NCBI GenBank assembly: GCA_963728785.1
Contig: CAVSKV010000004.1
Span: 372,001 to 436,000, forward strand
DNA: 64,000 bases
Direction: 5' to 3'
DNA from: JAGWRI01 sp963728785
GTDB taxonomy: Bacteria > Gemmatimonadota > Gemmatimonadetes > Gemmatimonadales > Gemmatimonadaceae
Position 1 is the stretch's first letter. The number at the start of each line of letters is the position of its first letter. Positions 57,430-64,000 of the stretch are shown here, piece after piece. A model generated the notes under the pieces. It was not told the DNA's origin. It ran no database searches and saw only the letters and a list, made by a program, of their open reading frames with translations. Position numbers and translations under genes: made by a program.

Positions 57430-60400
57430 GCATGCAGGACGGAAATCGCGACGCGGGCGCGCGCCCAGGCGCGGGGCACATGAGTCTCACGGGTCTGTTC
57501 ATTCGCCGGCCGGTCATGACGACGCTGCTCATGCTCGGCGTGCTGGTGTTCGGGGTGTTCTCCTACCGCAAGCTGCCGGTGAGCGATCTGCCGGTCACCG
57601 ATTCGCCGAGTCTCTATGTGAGCGCCGGCCTGCCCGGCGCGAGCCCGGAGACGATGGCCGCGACGGTGGCGACGCCGCTCGAGAAGGCGTTCTCGGCCAT
57701 TGCCGGCATCGACGAGATCACGTCCAACAGTTCGCTTGGCTCCACGGGCATTAGCCTCACCTTCTCGCCCGACCGGAACATCGACGCGGCGGCCCAGGAC
57801 GTGAGCGCGGCCGTGTCGCAGGCGATGGCGAACCTGCCGGCCAACATCCAGCCCCCCACGGTGCACAAGCACAACGCGGCGGCTTCGCCGATCCTCTTTC
57901 TGGCGCTGCGATCCTCGGTGCTACCGTTGCAACAGGTGGATGAGTACGCGGAGACGGACATCGCGCAGCGGCTGTCGATGGTGGATGGGGTGGCCGAGGT
58001 GTCGGTCTGGGGGTCGGCCAAGTACGCCGTCCGCGTACAACTCGACCCGGCCAAGCTGGCCGCCCGGGGGATGGGTGTCTCACAGGTGGCGACGGCGATC
58101 AGGAACAACAACGTCCTCATTCCCACCGGCGTGTTGTACGGTCGGCAGCGGACGCTCACGGTGCAGGCTACCGGCCAGCTCACCGACGCGGCGCAGTTCC
58201 GCCGGCTGATCATCGCCTTTCACAACGGCGCGCCGGTGCGGCTTGGCGACGTGTCAACGGTGTTGGACGACATCCAGAACAACAAGAGTGCGAGCTGGCT
58301 GAACTTCGATCGGTCGATCGGCCTGGCCGTGACGCGCCAGCCCGGGGTCAACACGGTCGAGGTGGCCAACGCCGTGAAGGCAGCGCTCGCCGAGATCGAG
58401 AAGGGGCTGCCGCCCACCGTCAAGGTCAGCGTGCAGTACGACCGGTCGGTATCCATCGAGGCTTCCGTGCACGACGTGAAGTTCTCGCTCGTCCTGGCGC
58501 TCGCGCTCGTCGTGATGGTGATCTTCCTGTTCCTGCGCAACGCCGTGGCGACGATGATTCCGAGTCTGACGCTGCCGATGTCCATCATCGGCACGTTCTC
58601 GATCATGGCGATCCTGGATTTCAGCCTCGACAACCTGTCGCTGATGGCGCTCACGCTCGCCGTGGGCTTCGTGGTGGACGACGCGATCGTGATGCTCGAG
58701 AACATCGTGCGCCATCTGGAGATGGGAAAGGCGCCGATGCAGGCGGCGTTCGAAGGGGCGCAGGAAGTGGGCTTCACGATCCTCTCCATGACGCTGTCGC
58801 TGGCCGCGGTCTTCATCCCGCTGGTGTTCATGGGTGGCCAGATCGGGTTGCTGTTCCGCGAGTTCGCGATCACGATCGGCGTGGCGATCCTCGTCTCGGG
58901 GTTCGTGTCGTTGACGTTGACGCCGATGCTGTGCAGTCGCCTCCTCAAGGCCAAGCACGAGGAGCGGCATGGGCGCTGGTTCACGGTCACCGAACAGGCC
59001 TTCCAGCGCACGCTGCACGCCTACGAGCGGAGTCTCGACTGGGTGATGCGCCACCGGCCGTACGCGCTCGGCTTCTCGGTGGTGGTGCTCGTCCTCACGG
59101 GGCTGCTGTTCACCGTGATTCCCAAAGGGCTGTTCCCGCCCGACGACACCGGACAGCTCAACGGCACCACCGAGGCCGTGCAGGGCATTTCGTTCTCGGA
59201 GATGTGGCGGTTGCAGATGATCGCCATGCACCGGCTGGCCACTGACACGAACATCGCCTCGTTCACTTCGAACATCGGTGGGGGGGGTGGGTCGTCAAAC
59301 CAGGGCCAGCTCAACGTGACGCTCAAGCCCGAGGGACAGCGACCGCCAGCCGACGCCATGGTCAACGAACTCACCAAACTGTTGTCGGGAATTCCGGGGC
59401 TTGCGGTCTACTTCCAGAATCCGCCGGCGATTCGCTTCGGCGGCCGATCGGCCAAGGCGCTCTACCAGTTCACGCTCCAGGGCAACGACATCGACACCCT
59501 GTACGCCGAGGCCGGCAGGCTTCTCAAGCGGTTGCAACAGGTCCCGCTCCTCACGAGCGTGACATCCGACCTGCTCAACCGGGCCCCCATTCTCACGGTG
59601 CACATCGACCGCGCCCGCGCGTTGTCGCTGGGCGTCTCTCCCACGGCCATCGAGAATGCCCTCGCCAATGCCTACAACGAGCAGCAGGTGTCCACGATCT
59701 ACACTCCCACCAATGAGTACTGGGTGGTGATGGAGGCGGTGCCCGAAGCGCAGGAGGATGCGAACGCGCTAACCCGGTTCTACGTGCCGAACGGCGCGGG
59801 CAGGATGATCCCGCTCTCCGACGTGGCCTATTTCGAGCACACCGTGGGCCCGCTCAGCGTGGCGCACTCTGGCCAGATGGCCTCGGTGACGATCTCGTTC
59901 AACCTGGCGCCAAACGTGTCGTTGGGCGCCGCCGTGGATCAGGTGAACCGGATCGCGCGCCAGACGCTGCCGGTCGGCATCACGGCGCGGTTCTCGGGCA
60001 CCGCCCAGGCGTTCGAAGCGTCCCAACAGGGGATGGGCATCCTGTTCGTGATCACGGTGTTCATCATCTACATCATCCTCGGCATTCTGTACGAGAGCTT
60101 CATCCACCCGATCACGATCCTGACCGGCCTGCCGTTCGCGGCGTTCGGCGCCCTGCTCGCGCTCTGGGTGACGCACACCGAACTCGGAGTGTACGGATAC
60201 GTCGGGATCATCATGCTGGTGGGCATCGTGAAGAAGAATGCGATCATGATGATCGACTTCGCGATTGCCGCCGAGCGCCAGGACCACAGCACGCCGGCAG
60301 AGGCGATCGTGCGGGCGGCGAGCGTCCGCTTCCGTCCGATCATGATGACCACCGTGGCGGCGGTGGCCAGCACGCTGCCGATCGCGATCGGCGTCGGCGC

Positions 60401-60605
60401 GAGCGCCGCCTCCCGGCGCCCGCTCGGCATCGTCGTGGTGGGCGGGCTCGCCTTCTCGCAGGTCGTGACGCTGTACGTCACGCCGGTGTTCTACACGTAC
60501 CTCGACGAACTGCAAGGCTGGAGCGGCCGCGTCCTGGCGCGCTTCCTCGGTTCCCCGCCCGAGACCGCGCCCGCGGGGCGGACGGTCCCGGCCGCCGGCG
60601 ACTGA
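57426..60605 (+). CDS. RND efflux permease, MdtB/MdtC-like (first of two)
   Basis: A 1059-aa inner-membrane pump. ATG 57426 gives the overlap; an internal ATG at 57480 fits the paralogue's start (LFIRRPVMTTL) and may be the true one. Twelve membrane helices with two large periplasmic loops are evident. The helix-4 proton-relay motif FVVDDAIVMLENI has the Asp pair, and the N-terminal porter domain reads PVSDLPVTDSPS. Together with the second permease and the adaptor it matches an MdtABC-like set in which two different subunits form one trimer; that is inferred from the order. Exports hydrophobic or amphipathic compounds. Confidence 0.9.
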   Translation: MSMQDGNRDAGARPGAGHMSLTGLFIRRPVMTTLLMLGVLVFGVFSYRKLPVSDLPVTDSPSLYVSAGLPGASPETMAATVATPLEKAFSAIAGIDEITSNSSLGSTGISLTFSPDRNIDAAAQDVSAAVSQAMANLPANIQPPTVHKHNAAASPILFLALRSSVLPLQQVDEYAETDIAQRLSMVDGVAEVSVWGSAKYAVRVQLDPAKLAARGMGVSQVATAIRNNNVLIPTGVLYGRQRTLTVQATGQLTDAAQFRRLIIAFHNGAPVRLGDVSTVLDDIQNNKSASWLNFDRSIGLAVTRQPGVNTVEVANAVKAALAEIEKGLPPTVKVSVQYDRSVSIEASVHDVKFSLVLALALVVMVIFLFLRNAVATMIPSLTLPMSIIGTFSIMAILDFSLDNLSLMALTLAVGFVVDDAIVMLENIVRHLEMGKAPMQAAFEGAQEVGFTILSMTLSLAAVFIPLVFMGGQIGLLFREFAITIGVAILVSGFVSLTLTPMLCSRLLKAKHEERHGRWFTVTEQAFQRTLHAYERSLDWVMRHRPYALGFSVVVLVLTGLLFTVIPKGLFPPDDTGQLNGTTEAVQGISFSEMWRLQMIAMHRLATDTNIASFTSNIGGGGGSSNQGQLNVTLKPEGQRPPADAMVNELTKLLSGIPGLAVYFQNPPAIRFGGRSAKALYQFTLQGNDIDTLYAEAGRLLKRLQQVPLLTSVTSDLLNRAPILTVHIDRARALSLGVSPTAIENALANAYNEQQVSTIYTPTNEYWVVMEAVPEAQEDANALTRFYVPNGAGRMIPLSDVAYFEHTVGPLSVAHSGQMASVTISFNLAPNVSLGAAVDQVNRIARQTLPVGITARFSGTAQAFEASQQGMGILFVITVFIIYIILGILYESFIHPITILTGLPFAAFGALLALWVTHTELGVYGYVGIIMLVGIVKKNAIMMIDFAIAAERQDHSTPAEAIVRAASVRFRPIMMTTVAAVASTLPIAIGVGASAASRRPLGIVVVGGLAFSQVVTLYVTPVFYTYLDELQGWSGRVLARFLGSPPETAPAGRTVPAAGD

Positions 60606-60608
60606 CCC

Positions 60609-63600
60609 ATGAACTTCACTACCCTGTTCATCAAGCGCCCCGTCATGACGACCCTCGTCATGGTGGGCATCCTCGTGTTCGGCATCGTGGCCTACCGGCA
60701 GCTGCCGGTGAGCGATCTGCCGAACGTGGACTTCCCGACGATCACCGTCACCGCCACGCTGCCGGGCACCAGCCCGGAGACGATGGCGGCCACGGTCGCC
60801 ACGCCGCTCGAGAAGCAATTCTCGACCATCGCTGGCATCGACAACATGACGTCGACGTCGAGCCTCGGCCAGACGCAGATCGTCGTCCAGTTCTCGCTCG
60901 ACCGGAACATCGACGCCGCGGCGCAGGACATCCAGTCGGCCATTGCCCAGACGGTGCGCAGCCTGCCGCAGGGCATCATTCCGCCGTCGTATCAGAAGTC
61001 CAATCCGGCCGACGCGCCGATCCTCACCCTCGCGCTCACGTCGGGGCAGGTTCCGCTGTCGACCCTCGACGAGATCGGGGAAACGACCCTCGCCCAGCGG
61101 CTGTCGATGATCGGCGGTGTGGCGCAGGTGCTCGTGTACGGCGCGCAGAAGTACGCGGTGCGTGTCCAACTCGACCCGTCGCAGCTCGCCACGCGCAGCA
61201 TCTCGCTGGAGGACGTGGCCACGGCGATCACGAACCAGAACGTCAACATGCCGACCGGCGTCCTCTGGGGGCCGAAGACGGCGCTCACCGTGCAGGCCAC
61301 CGGCCAACTCGACAACGCCACCGAGTTCCGTGACGTGGTGATCGCCTTCCGCAACGGCGCCCCGGTGCACCTCGCCGACGTCGGACGGATCACCGACGAC
61401 GTGCAGGACAACAAGACCGCCAGCTGGTACGACGGCCAGCCGTCCATCGTGCTCGCCATCCAGCGTCAGCCGGGCACCAACACGGTGGAAGTGGCCAACC
61501 GGGTCAAGGCGGCGATCGCGCGGCTCCAAACCGAGATCCCACCGACGGTCAAGGTGTCGGTGCTGTTCGACCGGTCGACCACCATCAAGGCGTCGGTGGA
61601 CGACGTCACGTTCACGCTCGAACTGACGCTCGTGCTGGTCGTGCTCGTGATCTTCTTCTTCCTGCGCAACGTGTCGGCCACGCTGATCCCGAGCATGGCG
61701 TTGCCGATGTCGATCATCGGCACCTTCTCGGTGATGTACCTGCTGGGCTACAGCCTGGACAACCTGTCGTTGATGGCGCTCACGCTTGCCGTCGGGTTCG
61801 TGGTGGACGATGCGATCGTGATGCTCGAGAACATCGTGCGCCATCTGGAGATGGGAAAGAAACGCGTGCAGGCGGCCATCGACGGAGCGGCCGAGGTGGG
61901 GTTCACCATCGTGTCGATGACGCTGTCGCTGGCGGCGGTGTTCATCCCGTTCCTGTTCATGGGCGGCATCATCGGCAAGCTGTTCCACGAGTTCGCGGTC
62001 ACGATCGGCGTGGCGATCCTCGTGTCGGGCTTCGTGTCGCTGACGCTCACGCCCATGCTCTCCAGCCGGTTCCTGCGCGCCGAGCACGACCGGGTGCACG
62101 GACGGTTCTACCTGCTCGTCGAGCGGTTCTTCGACGCCTGGTTGGGGCTCTATGAGCGGACGCTGGCCGCGGTGATGCGCCATCGGCCCGCCACCCTGGT
62201 GTTCTCGTTTGCCACCCTGATCGTGACCGGCTGGCTGTTCTGGGCGATGCCAAAGGGGTTGTTCCCCACCGACGACACGGGCCAATTGCTGGCGACGACC
62301 GAGGCGGCCGAGGGCGTGTCGTACGACGAACTCGTGGCCCGCCAGGGCCAGGTGGCGGCCGTCGTCGCCCAGGATTCCGACGTCGCATCCGTGACGTCGT
62401 CCGTCGGCACCACGGCCGCCGCCAACCAGGGCCAGCTGACGATCGACCTCAACCCGATCGATCAGCGGCACCGGAGCGCCGACCAGATCGCCCGCGATCT
62501 GTCGGTCGCTCTGGCGCGCGTGCCCGACATCAACACGTTCATCGAGAACCCGCCCGCGATCTCCATCGGCGGCCTGGCATCCAAGAGCCTCTACCAGTAC
62601 ACGCTCCAGAGCGGCAACATGGCCGCGCTCGACAGCTCGGCTCGCGCGCTCGAGGCGCGGCTGCGGCAGCTGCCGATCCTGCGCGACGTCACCAGCGACC
62701 TGCTGATCAACAGTCCGCAGGTCACGGTGGACATCGACCGCGAAGCGGCCGGACGCCTTGGCGTCTCGGCGGCCGAAATCGAGAATACCCTCTACGATGC
62801 GTTCGGCCAACGCCAGGTCTCCACGATCTACACCTCGACCAACGAGTACTGGGTCGTGATGGAACTGCTGCCCCGGTATCAGAGCGACGTCAATGCGCTC
62901 GGCACGCTGTGGGTGCGGTCATCGAACGGTCCCCTAGTGCCGCTCAGCACCGTGGCGCACTTCCTCAATACTGTTGGTCCAGTGACGGTCAACCATTCCG
63001 GCCAGCTCCCGTCGGCAACGATCTCGTTCAACCTTGCCTCCGGGGTCTCGCTGGGCACCGCGCTGGCCGCCGTGCGGCAGGAGTCGGCCCGTACCCTCTC
63101 CCCGAGCATCGGCGCCAGCTTCACTGGGATCGCGCAGGCGTTCGTGGAAACGCAGCAGGGGCTGCTGGTTCTGCTCATCCTCGCCGTGTTCGTGATCTAC
63201 GTGATCCTCGGCGTGCTGTACGAGAGCTTCATCCATCCGGTCACGATCCTTACCGGGCTGCCCTTTGCGGCGTTCGGGGCGCTGAGCACGCTGTGGCTGG
63301 CGGGCCTCGATCTCGACATCTACGGGTTCGTGGGCGTGATCATGCTCATCGGGATCGTGGAGAAGAACGCGATCATGATGATCGACTTCGCCATCGAGAC
63401 ACAGCGCGAGAGCGGCAGGTCGCCGCGCGAGGCGATCCTGGAGGCGGCGAGCGTGCGCTTCCGGCCCATCATGATGACCACGATGGCCGCCCTGATGGGC
63501 GCCATCCCGATCGCCGTGGGATGGGGCGCCGGGTCGTCCACCCGCCGTCCGCTGGGCGTGGCTGTGGTGGGCGGGCTTGCCTTCTCGCAACTCGTGACGC

Positions 63601-63722
63601 TGTACGTGACGCCGGTGTTCTACACCTACCTCGACGAACTGCAGACCTGGTTCTCCCTCGGGCGCGCGGGCGCTGAGCAGACCGGCGGCGCCGGAATTCC
63701 CGAAGCCGTCCCTGGCGACTGA
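60609..63722 (+). CDS. RND efflux permease, MdtB/MdtC-like (second of two)
   Basis: A 1037-aa inner-membrane pump starting at ATG 60609, 3 bp after the first permease stop. It shares strong similarity along its length with the first (LFIKRPVMTTLVM, PVSDLPNVDFPTITV, FVVDDAIVMLENI, and a 48-bp identical stretch around this motif). The Asp pair of helix 4 is intact, so both copies look capable of proton transfer. Periplasmic porter sequences differ enough to suggest different roles in substrate binding. Confidence 0.92.
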   Translation: MNFTTLFIKRPVMTTLVMVGILVFGIVAYRQLPVSDLPNVDFPTITVTATLPGTSPETMAATVATPLEKQFSTIAGIDNMTSTSSLGQTQIVVQFSLDRNIDAAAQDIQSAIAQTVRSLPQGIIPPSYQKSNPADAPILTLALTSGQVPLSTLDEIGETTLAQRLSMIGGVAQVLVYGAQKYAVRVQLDPSQLATRSISLEDVATAITNQNVNMPTGVLWGPKTALTVQATGQLDNATEFRDVVIAFRNGAPVHLADVGRITDDVQDNKTASWYDGQPSIVLAIQRQPGTNTVEVANRVKAAIARLQTEIPPTVKVSVLFDRSTTIKASVDDVTFTLELTLVLVVLVIFFFLRNVSATLIPSMALPMSIIGTFSVMYLLGYSLDNLSLMALTLAVGFVVDDAIVMLENIVRHLEMGKKRVQAAIDGAAEVGFTIVSMTLSLAAVFIPFLFMGGIIGKLFHEFAVTIGVAILVSGFVSLTLTPMLSSRFLRAEHDRVHGRFYLLVERFFDAWLGLYERTLAAVMRHRPATLVFSFATLIVTGWLFWAMPKGLFPTDDTGQLLATTEAAEGVSYDELVARQGQVAAVVAQDSDVASVTSSVGTTAAANQGQLTIDLNPIDQRHRSADQIARDLSVALARVPDINTFIENPPAISIGGLASKSLYQYTLQSGNMAALDSSARALEARLRQLPILRDVTSDLLINSPQVTVDIDREAAGRLGVSAAEIENTLYDAFGQRQVSTIYTSTNEYWVVMELLPRYQSDVNALGTLWVRSSNGPLVPLSTVAHFLNTVGPVTVNHSGQLPSATISFNLASGVSLGTALAAVRQESARTLSPSIGASFTGIAQAFVETQQGLLVLLILAVFVIYVILGVLYESFIHPVTILTGLPFAAFGALSTLWLAGLDLDIYGFVGVIMLIGIVEKNAIMMIDFAIETQRESGRSPREAILEAASVRFRPIMMTTMAALMGAIPIAVGWGAGSSTRRPLGVAVVGGLAFSQLVTLYVTPVFYTYLDELQTWFSLGRAGAEQTGGAGIPEAVPGD

Positions 63723-63793
63723 CCCCGGCGTGGGACTTCCGGAGGCAACGCCGCGTGGATAGATCGGAGGGGTCTTCAACCGCAGGCCCATCC

Positions 63794-64000
63794 ATGTTCC
63801 GACCGTTTCGCCCGATCGTCCTCGCGTCGATCCTCGCTCTGGCCGCGCCGCTCGCTGCCCGGGCCCAGAACGGCTCGCCCGCTCACTGGATCGCCACCTG
63901 GAGCCCCAGTGCGTCGTGGATGCCGGCCCGCCCGCCGGCAGGCACTGCCGATCGCGTGCCCACGTACGTCAATCGCACGCTGCGCGAAGTGGTCCACACG
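63794..64000 (+). CDS. Secreted SGNH/GDSL-family hydrolase (N-terminal part)
   Basis: The first 69 residues of a gene cut by the window end. ATG 63794 gives a signal peptide (PIVLASILALAAPLAARAQN). The mature start WIATWSPSASW with YVNRTLREVVHT is typical of the GDSL/SGNH esterases that begin with a WxxxW segment and an N-x-T-x-R strand. The catalytic Ser block lies beyond the window. A GGAGG about 22 bp upstream is too far to decide the start. Confidence 0.7.
   Translation, partial: MFRPFRPIVLASILALAAPLAARAQNGSPAHWIATWSPSASWMPARPPAGTADRVPTYVNRTLREVVHT

Noticed and set aside
59769..62810. A 1013-aa minus-strand open frame over both RND permease genes
   Set aside because: Repetitive His/Asp/Arg-rich composition from the opposite strand of membrane-helix codons; no family pattern.

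Overview
The window is a dense, very GC-rich bacterial chromosome segment with short intergenic gaps and many 4-bp start/stop overlaps. No rRNA, tRNA, phage, IS or CRISPR was found. The gene content suggests a Gemmatimonadota-like (or Acidobacteria-like) soil bacterium: a PadR regulator coupled to an ADOP-type duplicated permease, BNR/VPS10-type beta-propellers, a YtrA-type GntR/ABC operon, FecR-like and secreted TPR proteins, GH57-based glycogen enzymes and tandem RND pumps. The phylum is an inference; there is no phylogenetic marker gene in the window.

Region 1 (1-14107): the end of a DUF2784 membrane protein, then a six-gene operon in which every junction is a 4-bp overlap. It holds four multi-GAF/PAS sensor histidine kinases (three with attached receiver domains), a stand-alone receiver protein, and a fusion of an ATPase-less HisKA-like domain, a receiver and a Ser/Thr protein kinase. 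No DNA-binding output is present, so the apparent endpoint of the phosphorelay is Ser/Thr phosphorylation. Two of the kinases share a perfect 251-bp repeat over the last receiver domain.

Region 2 (14149-25185): a minus-strand operon of GntR/YtrA regulator, ABC ATPase, ABC permease and a secreted GH2 glycosidase, headed by an operator that sits on an apparently leaderless promoter. Next come a secreted lipocalin-like protein, a cytosolic BNR propeller coupled to a ubiquitin-like protein ending in Gly-Gly, a membrane protein with a sigma-region-2-like N-terminus plus FecR and STN-like domains, and a penicillin-acylase-family enzyme.

Region 3 (25317-42632): mostly single genes. These are a YncE-like propeller, a dienelactone hydrolase, an unknown secreted protein, a secreted TPR protein, a DinB gene broken by an in-frame TAG, an MgtC/DUF4010 membrane protein, a 1086-aa VPS10-like propeller, an APC permease, a beta-hydroxyacid dehydrogenase coupled to a lipoprotein acid phosphatase, PadR plus ADOP permease, an aspartoacylase-like deacylase and hemolysin III.

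Region 4 (42668-53310): an alpha-glucan locus. A GH15 enzyme faces a minus-strand operon of glucan phosphorylase, glycogen synthase and three different GH57 proteins. The three GH57 proteins probably supply branching and glucanotransferase/amylase functions in place of GH13 enzymes.

Region 5 (53578-64000): OsmC, an SDR coupled to a YdeI-like protein, a GIY-YIG-like protein, an RND adaptor with two different RND permeases (MdtABC-like order), and the start of an SGNH/GDSL esterase cut by the window end.
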